From Anastrepha obliqua (taxonomy: Eukaryota; Arthropoda; Insecta; Diptera; Tephritidae), in assembly GCF_027943255.1 (NCBI RefSeq), contig NC_072892.1, positions 159,714,792 to 159,778,791 of the forward strand: a stretch of 64,000 bases of DNA, written 5' to 3'. Shown piece after piece: positions 42,546 through 53,799 of this stretch. A program made the position numbers and the translations under genes. A model generated the notes under the pieces. That model searched no databases and was not told the origin of the DNA. It was given only the letters and a program-made list of their open reading frames with translations. Within the stretch, counting starts at the first letter, position 1. Each line of letters opens with the position of its first letter.

Positions 42546-44716
42546 GTATATATATATATTTATTCCTTTTACTCCATAGTGAAGCATAGGGCTACAACAA
42601 AACTCTTAAATCTGTCCCTGTCCAATGACATTCTTTTAATTTCATTCCAGTTCATTTCACTTAATGTTATCTCCTTCTCTAGCTGTCTTCTCCAAGTATG
42701 CGCTGGGCGTCCCCTTCTGCGTGATCCCTGTGGGTTCCATTCAATGGCTTGCCTCGTGATATCTTGTGCGGGTTTTCTGAGCGTATGGCCGATTCAGTTC
42801 CACTTTCTTTTCAGAATATTTGTTTTGATGAGCGTATGGTTCGTCAGCTCCCACAGTCTGTCGTTGGATATAGTTTCTGGCTACCTTATCTTTAGTATAC
42901 GCCTAAGGCATCGATTTGTAAAAGATTGCATGCGTTGTATTAGCCGTGGCGCAGCATTCCATGTTTCACATCCGTATAGTAAAACGGATATGACGTTGGA
43001 ATTAAATATTTTTAGTTTGGTGCCACGCGACAAGAATGAGGAGCTCCAGATGTTTTTCAGTTGACCGAATGCTTGCAGCGACTTATTTATTCTGTTTTCG
43101 ATGTCTTCCGCACAGCCGCCAGAGGTTGAGATAATGCATCCTAGGTAGCAGAAACTTTGAACTTCCTCTAAAGGTGTTGAGTTTAGTAGGAATGGGCGCG
43201 TGTTGTTTGCATTTATGCGCATGGCCTTGGTTTTAGAGACATTGATGTTGAGTCCCACTTTCGATGCCAGTGTCGATATCGATTTGAGTTTTCGTGCCAT
43301 GTCGTCGTAGTTGTGCGCAAGGATGCAAATATCGTCGGCGTAATCGAGGTCGTTTAAGGATCCACGAAGACCCCATGTGATGCCTCTCTGATTAGCAAGA
43401 GCCTGACCTAAAATGGCGTCAAGGACAATGTTAAAGAGAGTTGGAGAGAGCGGGCAACCTTGTTTTACTCCAGCTTTAACAATTATTGGCTCGCTTAGCT
43501 GTCCTTCATGTAGGATTCGGCAGCGTGCGTCCGTATATAAGTTTATAATGAGATTAATCATTCTTTCGGGAATGCCTTTACATCGGAGCGCGGCCCAAAT
43601 AGCGTCGTGACGAAGAGTATCGAATGCCTTAGCAAAGTCGATAAATATTAAATAAAGCCGTGACCGATATTCCACGCTTTGCTCCACTATTACCCGAAGG
43701 CTGTTTACGTGGTCAACACATGATCGGCGTGGCCTGAAGCCCGCTTGTTCTTCACGAAATATTGATGTCGAGTAAGCTTCGTGGATTCGTTTATTTATAA
43801 TATGGGCAATGATTTTATTAACGCTGCATATAAGTGTAATTCCTCTCCAATTAGTACATTGCGAGAGATCGCCTTTTTTTGGAATTTTTATTATAACTCC
43901 TTCCTTAAGCTCGCCTGGAAGGTGCCCGTCTGACCAGAAGCGTTCGATGATAGGTTGAACGAGCTTAGCGCTAGTAATTGGGTCTGCCTTTAATAGTTCT
44001 GGTGCGACGTTATCAATGCCAGGCGCCTTATTGGCTTTTAATGTTGTTATTGCATCTGCAATTTCTTTCATGGAGGGGCATTGCGTCCGAACGCTTTCGT
44101 TATCAGCGTGTCTATCGCAATTGCATTGTAAATTGCTGCTTCCATCAGTGTTGGAGAGTAGAGTTTTGTAAAAGTTTTCCCAGACTTTGAGTTGGTCGTT
44201 ACTTGAGCTGGCAAGCGAGCCATTCTCGTCTCGGATTGACTTACTAGTGGTAGACGGGCGGTTCGCTAGCTGCTTCACTGTTTTATACAAGTCCCTGCTG
44301 CGGTGTGTCTCGCTTGCGGCCTGTGCTTCTTTAGCAATGTTTTCGATTCGTCTTCTTTTGTCGCAACGCGCGCTTCTTTTAACCATGCGATTTGGTAAGT
44401 TGTGTTTTCTCTGCGAATCAAGCTTCGCGCTTCGAGTTCTAGCGGTATTGAATGCGGCTTTGGCAGCTTTCCGTTGTTGAATAAGATTCCAAGTTTCGTC
44501 GGATATCCATTCTTTTCGGTCTGTTTTGATGTAACCAATGTGGTTGTTAGCAGCAGTTATAAAAATGTTTTTAATACCGGGCCAGTGATCACGCGACTCA
44601 CCAGGGTTGTTTCTTTCAGCTGACTTCAGAGCATCAGTGTATGCGTTTGCCACTTCGGCCACCTTCAACTGCGATACATTGTGCCTTCGCGTTTGTTTAT
44701 TCTCCCTCTTGACTTT
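42546..44716 (-). mobile_element. RTE/CR1-like non-LTR element, 5'-truncated, lacking endonuclease
   Basis: Begins within a BEL/Pao fragment near 44716 and ends in an AT microsatellite tail (tatatatatactcatc) at 42546. Coding begins at KKVKRENKQTRRHNVSQLK and includes the complete RT. Two nonsense codons interrupt the C-terminus: TAG at 42881 (LKIR-PETISN) and TGA near 42795 (RKWN-IGHTLR). The GRPAHTWRRQLEKEI box follows. A decayed relative lies at 58830-59400. Confidence 0.82.
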
Positions 44717-44947
44717 TTTGGAGTTCCATCGTATACCTAGGGTTTTAGTATTGTCGAACTCGGGTAAATTCAATAATTCCATGTCTAATTTATGTTCCTG
44801 AGGAAGTTCTGCTAATATTTCTGGGTCATTTGAGGTCCATTTGCGTAAAGCGAATCCAGCGGATTCCAAAGCAGAAATTAGTTCATCTTTTGCTCTTTTA
44901 GCAGTTGATAGGTCATGGGTTCCTGTTAACACATCGTCTACGTACAT
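42881..44947 (-). CDS. 688-codon chimeric ORF: BEL/Pao RT fragment fused in frame to non-LTR RT
   Basis: Residues 1-76 (MYVDDVLTGTHDLSTAKRAK onward) are BEL/Pao reverse transcriptase with its YVDD catalytic box. From residue 77 the sequence is a different protein, a non-LTR element: KAPGIDNVAPELLK (307-320), IFIDFAKAFDT with D437, GVKQGCPLSPTLFN (493-506) and YADD at 536-539. Both catalytic Asp pairs of the non-LTR RT are present, as are fingers, palm and thumb; the APE-type endonuclease is missing. The open frame extends upstream of the ATG to about 45118 in BEL sequence, so 44947 is not a defended start. Translation of the fusion is unproven; an accidental in-frame junction is the default view. 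Confidence 0.75.
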   Translation of the reverse strand: MYVDDVLTGTHDLSTAKRAKDELISALESAGFALRKWTSNDPEILAELPQEHKLDMELLNLPEFDNTKTLGIRWNSKKVKRENKQTRRHNVSQLKVAEVANAYTDALKSAERNNPGESRDHWPGIKNIFITAANNHIGYIKTDRKEWISDETWNLIQQRKAAKAAFNTARTRSAKLDSQRKHNLPNRMVKRSARCDKRRRIENIAKEAQAASETHRSRDLYKTVKQLANRPSTTSKSIRDENGSLASSSNDQLKVWENFYKTLLSNTDGSSNLQCNCDRHADNESVRTQCPSMKEIADAITTLKANKAPGIDNVAPELLKADPITSAKLVQPIIERFWSDGHLPGELKEGVIIKIPKKGDLSQCTNWRGITLICSVNKIIAHIINKRIHEAYSTSIFREEQAGFRPRRSCVDHVNSLRVIVEQSVEYRSRLYLIFIDFAKAFDTLRHDAIWAALRCKGIPERMINLIINLYTDARCRILHEGQLSEPIIVKAGVKQGCPLSPTLFNIVLDAILGQALANQRGITWGLRGSLNDLDYADDICILAHNYDDMARKLKSISTLASKVGLNINVSKTKAMRINANNTRPFLLNSTPLEEVQSFCYLGCIISTSGGCAEDIENRINKSLQAFGQLKNIWSSSFLSRGTKLKIFNSNVISVLLYGCETWNAAPRLIQRMQSFTNRCLRRILKIR

Positions 44948-45118
44948 TTCGTTGCGAAGAATATTCGATGCTATAGAGTGTGTATCTTGGACGTCATCGG
45001 CTAGCTTTAATAGGGTTCGAATAGCTAAATATGGCGCGCAATTTATACCGAACGTAACTGTTTGGAGTTCAAAGTCTTCTATAGGGTCTTCGACTATGAT
45101 GAGTAGAAGTCACAAAAG
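44716..45118 (-). pseudogene. BEL/Pao LTR-retrotransposon RT fragment
   Basis: Minus strand: VEDPIEDFELQTVTFGINCA, PYLAIRTLLKLADDVQDTHS, IASNILRNEMYVDDVLTGTH and LISALESAGFALRKWTSNDP, a continuous and well-preserved stretch of Pao-type RT palm. No gag, protease, integrase or LTR is recognisable nearby, and BEL sequence does not resume on the other side of the RTE-like insert. Confidence 0.82.
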
Positions 45119-45358
45119 ACTATGAGGTCGAAGTGCAAGCCTCGAAGTAATCTAAATCTAAATCTGTTACTTTGAACTTTTCTTGCGCTGGCAGCCAACA
45201 AGTGTAAGGCACCTTAAATTTTTAAAATCAAAATGATCGAAAATTTGATTATAAAAAATTTAAAATTTCTTCTTCTCTTCGGGAGAGAAGTTTTCAATGA
45301 ATTTTATACCATGCAAAAGATGAGTGATATAGACTCTACCCATCATTTGAAACTCTAC

Positions 45359-45654
45359 CTTCTGCTCAAATATGAACGAGACGGTATCAATAAAACGGTC
45401 CGCGGATGACATATGGCAAAAATAAATTTCAAACAAATTCTTTGTTTAACTTGAATTTCCATCGTTAAATTCGAAGAACACACTCGAGCTTGACTTGTTT
45501 ACAGTAGCACAGAAAACAAACTATGTGACATATCACGCTGAAATTTGCCATGTAAGCTTATAACAGTCCTACCAAAAAACAAAAAATTTATTGTTGCCAT
45601 ATGTCAGCCGCGGACCGTTTTATTGATACCGTCTCGTTCATATTTGAGCAGAAG
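45359..45654. mobile_element. 296-bp element with 61-bp inverted repeats
   Basis: 45359-45419 and 45594-45654 are reverse complements over 61 bp with one mismatch (starting cttctgctcaaatatgaacg, ending tgacatatggcaa). The 174-bp centre is AT-rich and non-coding. The arms are far more similar than expected for an old insertion. Looks like a foldback-type MITE; no target duplication is evident. Confidence 0.8.
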
Positions 45655-45954
45655 TTATAATAATAGTGCAAGTGAGAGACGTATATCTCTGTCAGGTGTT
45701 TAGACCGCCCTTCTTCTACAAATTCTGGCACGCAATCAATATTATTCCACAAAAGGACAAAGAGAAAAGTTCTGATAACAGAGACACACTGGAAATTTCG
45801 CCTTTGCTTGCCTCCCTGCGATCGTTATTAGAAAACACTTTCTTATATTTTATATCGATAATAATTAAGGACCAAACAAAAGATTTACTGCTACTATTTG
45901 AGAAACAAAGCAAATCGACTATAAAATCGTCTCTAAACTTACTTACTTACTTAA

Positions 45955-46644
45955 GGGGTTATATACCTTGTGTTGGACTAAAAAATCGAAACATTTTTAT
46001 GGCATATTCTAAAAGTACATCATCTTAAAAATATAAATTCAAAAAATCATAAAGATCGGAGCACTAGAACGAAAGTTACAGACCGTGGAAGCGCGCAAAT
46101 TATCCATAAATGAAGTGCACGCAAAACTTTAGACGCGATTATCTCGAAGCCGTGTGTTTTGAAAATACCGTCGCGGTGATCATTATTTATCAAAAACTAT
46201 TTGACCGATTTGCATAAACTTTTTTTTTAATTATTCGAAGTTACAACCTCGTGAATCTGAACGGTTAACTTTTTATAAATATTTGGATAGGTCGCTGGAA
46301 TTAATTTTGTTTTTAATTTTTCAGCCCCTCAAAAATCGTTTTTTTGGTGCAAATGGGGTTTCAGATTCACTAAAAAACTTTTTTTCTACAATAATCATTT
46401 AATTTTTTTGATTTCAGTTGAGCTCCTCATGCGCTACCGTGATCACCGCAAGCCTCTTCTAAAAAACGGCGTTTCGGTGGAGGGGCGATATCAACAATAA
46501 ATAATAATATTTTTTAAAATAAAACACCAAAATGTATTCTTCGAGAATACTAATATATGCCTCATTTGAATAAAAGTTCTAAAACATATTAAAAAAAAAG
46601 TATCACAATCGTGCATTTTTCGGGCTCACAAGGTATATAGCCCC
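45955..46644. mobile_element. TTAA-flanked MITE, 690 bp
   Basis: Ends GGGGTTATATACCTTGTG on the left and, reverse-complemented, GGGGCTATATACCTTGTG on the right; TTAA at 45951-45954 and 46645-46648. TTAA targets are typical of piggyBac and Kolobok superfamilies. No transposase inside. Confidence 0.8.
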
Positions 46645-46648
46645 TTAA

Positions 46649-47336
46649 TTTGCCGTAACAACCCATTATCGAGTTACAGCCGAACGAATAATGCCTCGCT
46701 ATGAGTCTTTGTTTTCCGCACACCTTTTCCAGTTTCTTAAGCCAACAGAAGTCAGGTAATCTACAAATTGTTCCTTCCATCGGACACAAAGACGTTCTCT
46801 TCGCCGTCGACCGCCAATTCCCGTTTCAAACATCTCTTCGCCGGAGCAGTTCCTTTCATTCCTTCCTTCGCTTAACTATGCCAATATCTACGTAAAGGTG
46901 CCAATATCGAAGGGTTTTCCCTCACTACCCTCATAAAAACTGCGGAGATAGCGGACACTACCCTCTTCCATTCCTCTCAAGAGGTAGTGCCGTCTTCCCT
47001 ACCGCTGTTCATCACTCCGAGAATCATGGAGCCCTCCTGTTTAGCGACTTAACTAAACGATCGAGGGAGGCGGTCGCCACCGTTGTGCATCGCGCTACCC
47101 AGGGTGCATCACGCGGAGGCGATCGAGGTAATTCCAAGTCTCACAGCGTGCATTCCTCGCGCATAGTGCCCTTGAGATAACCCACGAGATTCGAGAGCTG
47201 ATATTTTGTCAACCTCAGAAGCTCGCCCGATCCACACGTGGCCAGAAGGATTTCGCGAACTTACATGTTTGTGTACTTACCCAACGCTTGCTGAGTTGGC
47301 GTGATGCCCATCTTCCCAGGAGCAGACCACAGGTAG
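46649..47336. other. Interval with weak retroelement character
   Basis: GC-richer than the surroundings and contiguous with the R1-like remnant to its right, so it may hold the end of that element, but no motif could be assigned. Confidence 0.3.
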
Positions 47337-48510
47337 TCAGGGGGATCCTAATTCTCTCACTTCTTCGTGACCAGGAACCCAGATGAGGCTTATGGCAAAG
47401 AATCGGACGCAGTCGAAAGTGAGGCCAAGCCTTCCCTGACCAGTTTCGAATGCACCGTCACTGGCCCGAGGGCCCTTATTGCCACTCAGCTTTCGGAGTA
47501 AATTATTTCTTCCTTGACTGTTAGTACGCATGTGAGCAGCCAATCAGCTACCTCTTTGAATGCAGCTACCTCTGCCTAGAAGACACTGCAGTGGTCCGGT
47601 AGCCTGAATTTGAGTCTGGCGGAGAGCTCCTCGCAAAACTCCTTCGCCAACCTTTCCTTCCCACTTCGATCCATCCGTGAACAAATTCACCAGGCCCTGT
47701 CCCTAAGTGTAACCCCCCATTCACTCTTGGAATATGAGTGGAGAAAGGTCTGGTTGCACTAAGCGAGGACATACATTAATCCGTTGACAGGCGGATGAAC
47801 TCAAAGTTTCTGAGGATGCTTGAGTGCCCATAAGTGAGGTTGAGCCTATAGCCCGAGCCCCTCAGTCTGATTGCGGTACGTGCAGCGGCAATTCTGCCTG
47901 CGATGTATACGGGTACCACATTTAACATTGCGTTGAGCGCCAGAGTAGGAGGCGTTCGAAGTGCTCCACTGATTACAAAGAGTGCCGATCTTTGAACTCT
48001 CTCCAGCTTCTTCACCAATTTCATCCTCTCTAGTGAGTTCCACCAGACTATGACCCCATATAACAAGAAGGCTTTACACTATTTTTGGGTGTTTGGCCGA
48101 CTCCGCACGGCAGATATTTTTATGAGGAGCTTTTTCATGGCAGAAATACACTCGGAGGTTTGCCATTGCCTGCCGAGAGGCGACCGCTATTAGAAAAATC
48201 TTTTTTAATTTTGGTGTTTCACCGAGATTCGAGCCTACGTTCTCTCTGTGAATTCCGAATGGTAGTGACGCACCAGCCCATTCGGCTACGGTGTTATATA
48301 GCCAAAAAACAACTCTAGGCGAAAGGCCCCATCTTTAGCCAATTGCGCCCTTGCACCCATATAAGCCGATTGTTGCCTTCCTCACTCTTTCCTCAATAAT
48401 GGGTTTCCATGTAAGCTTGCCGTCAAGCATAATACCTAGGTACTTTACCTTGTCAGAAAGCATCAGTGGAGCGCCCCTAGTGAGGGAAGTTGAGCTCTGG
48501 GGTTCTTATA
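47337..48510 (-). pseudogene. R1/I-like non-LTR RT and RNase H remnant, split by a SINE
   Basis: From the right: DKVKYLGIMLDGKLTWKPII with EERVRKATIGLYGCKGAIGK and RWGLSPRVVFWLYN (48300-48510), then after the SINE MLYGVIVWWNSLERMKLVKK, LERVQRSALFVISGALRTPP and TLALNAMLNVVPVYIAGRIA. The RNase H end follows in pieces (DGAFETGQGR frame, ISLIWVPGHEEV). Frames shift several times. Confidence 0.72.
48078..48296 (-). mobile_element. SINE copy with an internal deletion between GCCGA repeats
   Basis: tttttgggtgtttggccga joins directly to ctccgcacggcagatatt; full copies carry about 75 bp more between two GCCGA words (gccgagctcc ... aagccgactcc). The rest, including the tRNA head with GGCTCGAATCT B-box and A-box, is intact. 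Inserted in the RT of an R1-like remnant. Confidence 0.8.
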
Positions 48511-48853
48511 TTTCCTCGTAAATAATATATTTCAAGAGTTGCTTTCAAAATAAAATTTCACGATAAAGGGATAAAATTCAGGGGATAAACATATGCCCGT
48601 TTTCCCCTTACTTTAAAATTGCATCAATGATTTAAGTAGCATTTGAAATCAGTTGTCAAACTTTACCCAATCTTTTATTATTGAATCATGAAATGTAGTA
48701 ATTTGATTTCAGTTAGTTTATGCTTTCCAATAAAGAAGAAACACTCGAAACACTACTCCCCAACGTTTATAGATTTTGTCTGATAGTGAGCTACTAGCAC
48801 ACGCACACACACACACACATAATTAATTTCATAGATTTTCTGTGCACTTCATA
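48511..48853. other. Non-coding interval with a short CA repeat
   Basis: AT-rich, with (CA)n at 48798-48820. Nothing else recognised. Confidence 0.5.
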
Positions 48854-49771
48854 AAGGGTGGTTAAATTTTAAGGGCCGATGTTGAATGTGAACCACACCT
48901 AAACGTCAAGCTGTTTCTGTATTTCATTTGACATTTTTCAATTTCAGACTAACCCAATTTGAACAGTGGAAAGATACATAATCGAACAACGCGTTAAAGT
49001 TATTCAGGTTTATTATGAAAACGGGCATTCAAATCAAAATACATATCGAAAAAAATCATCTTCAGTGATGAGGCACATTTTCACCTCAGTGGATTCGTCA
49101 TTAAGCAGAATTGCCGCATTTGGGCGAATGATAATCCAAGAGTGATTGCCGAAAAACCAATGCACCCTCAAAGAGTGACTGTTTGGTACGGTTTATGGGC
49201 CGACGGCATCATTGGGCCGTATTTTTTCCAAAATGAGGCCGGTCAGGCAGTTACTGTGAATAGTGTTCGCTATCGTGAGATGATAACGAACTTTTTATGG
49301 CCCGAATTGGAAGATATGGATGTGGACGATATGTGGTTTCAACAGGACGGTGCCACTTGTCACACAGGTAACGAAACAATGGCTCTTGTGCGTGAAAAAT
49401 TTGATGGCCGAATAATCTCACCTTGCGGCGATGTCAATTGGCCACCAAGATCATGTGATTTGACACCGTTGGACTTCTTTCTTTGGGGTTATTTGAAAGA
49501 AAAGGTGTACGTCGATAAGCCAGCAACAATTCAAGAGCTAAAGAATGAGATAATTCGGCACATTAACGGCATAGAACCTCAATTATGCCTCAGTGTCATC
49601 GAAAATTTGAACCATCGGATGGAGGTGTGCCGCCGAGGCCGCGGCGGCCATTTGGCGATATTTTGTTCAATACGTAATTGAACTATACCAATATTATCAT
49701 AATAAAGAGAAATGACAATAATTTGTATTTTATTCAAAATCAACACCGGCCCTTGAAACTTAACCACCCTT
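48854..49771 (+). mobile_element. DD41D mariner-like element with internal deletion, 918 bp
   Basis: TIRs AAGGGTGGTTAAATTTTAAG (48854) and, reverse-complemented, AAGGGTGGTTAAGTTTCAAG (49771), with TA at 48852-48853 and 49772-49773. About 350 bp shorter than the full-length DD41D element at 30.4 kb. It is a different, diverged lineage with different TIRs. Confidence 0.9.
48970..49681 (+). pseudogene. DD41D transposase, N-terminal domain deleted
   Basis: Starts RYIIEQRVKVIQVYYENGHS, then loses roughly 125 codons and changes frame at the poly-A near 49050, resuming KKIIFSDEAHFHLSGFVIKQ. From there it is open to the end: NCRIWANDNPRVIAEKPMHP, MWFQQDGATCHTGNETM (second Asp) and NWPPRSCDLTPLDFFLWGYL, with the third Asp 41 residues on, then KPATIQELKNEI. 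All three catalytic Asp are present; the DNA-binding region is gone, so it could not act alone. Confidence 0.87.
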
Positions 49772-49773
49772 TA

Positions 49774-51344
49774 TAAAAAATCTTACTTAAGGTATTTACA
49801 CATACAAACATACCTTCATACCAAGATATTCTATCGTCAACAACCATAAACGTTCCGCAAATCCATCTCAGCGCAAAGTGCACAGACAAACACCTTTAAC
49901 ACTACCCTCAACACCACCTTTAACCGCAAGTGCACAGTCATTCACCGCAACTCGACTATCAACTTGCCTTCCTACAAAGCTTTGCTTTACCAATTTTCGA
50001 GTTAGTTCCCCCACCACCGCCACCAGAGCAGCCACCATATGCGCTTCGTACTGTCAAAAACTTTCCATTGTTTACATTGTCACAATTAATGGTTTCGCTT
50101 CTATAAATTCCAAGTCGCAATAAAACAAAGTGAAGTTGAAATAAAATTAAATGAAGTGAAGTGACAGAAAAAAGAGCAAAATTAAATGAAAAGTGTCTCT
50201 GTAACTACTAAAACTAAATAAAAAATAAAAATAAAAGTAAAAGTAAAAACGCAACCGCACTTGCAAGAGGAAAGTTTTACTTGCAAAAACCCGAAAATGT
50301 TGAATTTATTTGGCATTCGCATAAAAGGCCAACCAACTTGAATGAGCGACTAGCATCGCTGTTGTTGTAATTTTTATTTGCTTCGCTGCTTTGCTGTTGT
50401 AGTGATGCCATTGTTGCTATTTGATGGGATGCAGCTACGTTGTATACATTTCCACCGCCGAGCTTAGAACTTCTACAACTTTTATATCACATTTGCATAT
50501 CTTTTTGCATCTTTTCTCCATGTTTATTCACTTGATTTAATTTGGAGACAAGAAAAAGCTAAAGTGGAAGTAAAAGCATGAAATTGATGACAGCCCAAAT
50601 ATAAATTCAAAGATTGCTGCAGGGCTTTCAGCGCTTCCCGCTATTAGTTGCTAAATGCAATTCAAAATTTCGGAGTTGAATTTTAAAAGTTTTTCTCAAA
50701 TTTGATTTAATTTACGCAGTGACTTCAACTTTCGCAAGACTCAATTCAACTCATACGAATTAAAAAATCTGAATAATTTGAATGCGTTAATTCAATTATC
50801 TCCCTCCTTATTTTACACAATACCTACTGTATAGTAAAAATTGCGCTCACAAAAAAATGGGTCAATGCTAAACGGGATGAGCAAAAAAGGCACAACAATC
50901 TGCCAAACTGCTCAACCCGATTGGCTGCTTTCTTATAAATATTCATTAAATTATCATCCAATTAAAAGGTGAAAAAATAATTATCGCATGCGCTAAAAAT
51001 TACATTGCATTTACATTTAATACCCAATGTTATATTCTGCTATATATTTTTCACAGCTCCCAGAGTCCTTTGCAGCGCATTCACAATCTGTTTCAAGCGC
51101 TCACTCTCAGTTTACTCACCGCATAGAATGCCCGAGTGCTGAATTTGTTGCATGCGCTCAGCTGTAGTGCTCTCACTGGTATTGGCGCTTAACAGTGCGA
51201 GCGAGCAGTTTAACATTTTCTGGTTGAACAGCGTTTGAGGTATGTAGTTCCGGGACTGTTAAATGTTACAGTTTTTGTAGAACTGCTGCACAGCATCAGT
51301 TAAGGCCACAAAAATGAAAAATGTGTGCTCATCTTCTGGCGTGA

Positions 51345-51346
<2 letters not shown>
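49774..51346. other. Non-coding interval
   Basis: No gene recognised. A Thr/Pro-rich open stretch at 49878-50123 (+) is compatible with low-complexity DNA. Repeated aaataaaagtaaaag words at 50220-50250. Confidence 0.4.

Positions 51347-51404
<58 letters not shown>
51347..51404 (+). repeat. (GT)29 microsatellite
   Basis: Uninterrupted GT dinucleotide run of 58 bp. Confidence 0.98.
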
Positions 51405-51408
<4 letters not shown>

Positions 51409-51671
51409 AAGTTTTCACTTGTTACAGGATTTTAAGCGAGTATGTGAAGAAAGCACATCCGTATCCCTTTTGCACTTTAAATTAGTTTCATGTTACCTGC
51501 CCTCACGTAATATAGTGGGACTGATAGTTTAGCCGGATTAAATATAAATGTAGTTGGATTACAATTAATCCGTTCGTTTGATGTTTTCTTAATTAACTTA
51601 AATGCATACACACATACATACATACATACAAGCATGCATTTACAAAAAAGGCTATATTGACATGTATAAAT

Positions 51672-51930
51672 GACGCTTACACACTTTTTTGTGTAGTTGG
51701 CCGAGCTCCTCCTCCTATTTGTGGCATGCGTGTTAATGTTGTGCTGCAAATGAAGCGACCTACAGTTTTAAGCCGCCTCCGATGATGCCTGAGACTTAAA
51801 AATTAATAATATTTGAGATAGCAACTTTTGGTTTCTACCACCAGGTTTACACCCCATTGTGGACATGAAACATTGAGTGATAAAAGCAAAGTGTTTTCTA
51901 ATTGGTTGCCTCTCGGCGGGCAATGGCAAG
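51672..51930. mobile_element. Two SINE scraps in opposite orientation
   Basis: 51672-51785 holds the SINE tail (gttggccgagctcctcctcc ... tttaagccgcctccgatg), minus orientation. 51893-51930 holds a piece of the body in plus orientation (gcctctcggcgggcaatggc). The 110 bp between is unassigned. Confidence 0.6.
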
Positions 51931-51989
51931 CCTAAGAAAGATTTTCCGCCACACACAAATTTTTCACTAAAAACATCTTTCTTTGTTGT

Positions 51990-53466
51990 AAGCCAAACGA
52001 AATGTGGAAAAGTTCCAGGCTCAGACAAGGTCCCATATGAGTTTTTTAAAAATGCCGATGACCGGTTTCTTGTTGAATTGGCAAACGTTTTTAATAGGCC
52101 ATATAATATGGGCCAACTATCTGAATGTTTCGAAAAAAGTCTGATACATCCGCTCTTTAAAAAAGGCGATAGGAAATCTCCCTCCAATTATAGAGGCATC
52201 TCATTCATGAATTGTGTTGATAATGATGGGCATTTTAAATGAGCGACTCACAAGCTGGGTAGAAAATAAAAATATTTTAACAGAATTTCAAGCAGGTTCC
52301 AGAAAGCGACATTCAACCGTAGATAACATATATAACCTAGCAGCAATAGTCCATATTAAGTTTAGGGAGAAGAAAAAAGTGTACGCGTTTTTTGTGGACT
52401 TTAAAGCCGCTTTTGATACTGTCCCTAGACAACTATTGCTATACAAGCTTCGTGAAATAGGAATCTCCACCAAAATGGCAAACTTTATTCAAAGTTATTA
52501 CAGAAATACATGTTCGATAGTGAAAGTAGGAGATGAAATGAGTGAAAGATTCAAAATATCGTCAGGAGTAAAGCAAGGGTGCCTGCTTTCACCATTGCTC
52601 TTTGCTCTTTACTTGAATGACCTGCACGACTGCTTGGAGGAGGGACTCTTTATAAATGAGACAAATGTTCCAAGTTTTCATTTGTATACACTGCAGCTTC
52701 ATTTAAAATATATATTCAAAACGTTATTTGAATATGATGATAATAGATTGCCTCATACACTATCAAAAAAGATTTTAGAAAAACAGATATTTTGGGTTGA
52801 AGAAATTAGTAATCTGGCACAAAAGTTAAATATAACATGTAACTGGGGCACTTCAAATAAAAGAGAGTGGAATAGAAATATTTTCTATACTAGAAAATGT
52901 TCATGATTCGAATATTCGAACTTTATGGGAAAGAGCACACCAAAGCACCCGATTATATAAGGAATTAGACCATAACAACGCCAGAAGCTATTTAAACGAT
53001 AATACTGGAATCTATAAAACTATGTGCATTATGAAAGCGAGATGTGATTTAATATATTTGGGAAGCCAAAGGGATTTAAATTATACTTTATGTAACTTAA
53101 ATGAATTAGAAGACATCACACATTTCTTAGGAAAACGCCCGATACTTAAAAGAATTCGTCAACGATTTTTTGGAGAATATAGTTTAAACCGAGATGAAAT
53201 CATAGAAATTTTAAATGGTATTGGCCCTTCTGGATATAATAACTTATTTAAGTTCATGACTGGTGCTATAGAATATAAAAAATTAATTTTAAACGAATTC
53301 AATACATAGTACCATAGTAACATATGTAAAATGTAAGATTTTTTTTTTTCGACAAATGACCTAGTGTCACTGTCGTACGTTCTAATGTTAATGATTAAAA
53401 ATGAAATGCAATGTGTATTTAAAAAAAAAAGTCGAACAATAAATAATAAATAATAATAATAATAAT
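51990..53466 (+). mobile_element. Non-LTR retrotransposon remnant with AAT-repeat tail
   Basis: RT core in two frames: KVPGSDKVPYEFFKNADDRF, IHPLFKKGDRKSPSNYRGIS, LTEFQAGSRKRHSTVDNIYN, VYAFFVDFKAAFDTVPRQLL (first catalytic Asp) and SSGVKQGCLLSPLLFALYLN. The segment with the YADD box is deleted after LEEGLFINE. The C-terminal part runs NVPSFHLYTLQLHLKYIFKT to YKTMCIMKARCDLIYLGSQR and ends at the stop at 53309. The 3' end is an AAT repeat at 53439-53466. It differs from family A; the clade is not assigned. Confidence 0.75.
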
Positions 53467-53799
53467 GGTGCAAATTTTATTAAAAAACCTGAATTAGAAA
53501 TTTTTTTAGAATAATCCAAACAATGCGATAAACAAAGATTTACATATTTCAATGTTGAGTAATTTAATAACCAGGCGCAGACAATCATGAAATGTTTAGG
53601 CGCAGCTTCTTTAATATTTATTTGACATAAATGCCCAGTAACCCTTCCATTCAACCAATTCCATAAATTTCCACCCCACATAATTATGCCATCGCCTATG
53701 CTTGTGTGTAAAATATGAGGATTGTCCTTTATATTTTGCGCCCAATAATGAAAACGCAGTAAAATAATAATGAAAATGAGCTTAGTGTTTGTTTTTTAA

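Noticed and set aside
42579..43064. 161-aa plus-strand ORF
   Set aside because: Antisense shadow of the non-LTR reverse transcriptase reading the other way.
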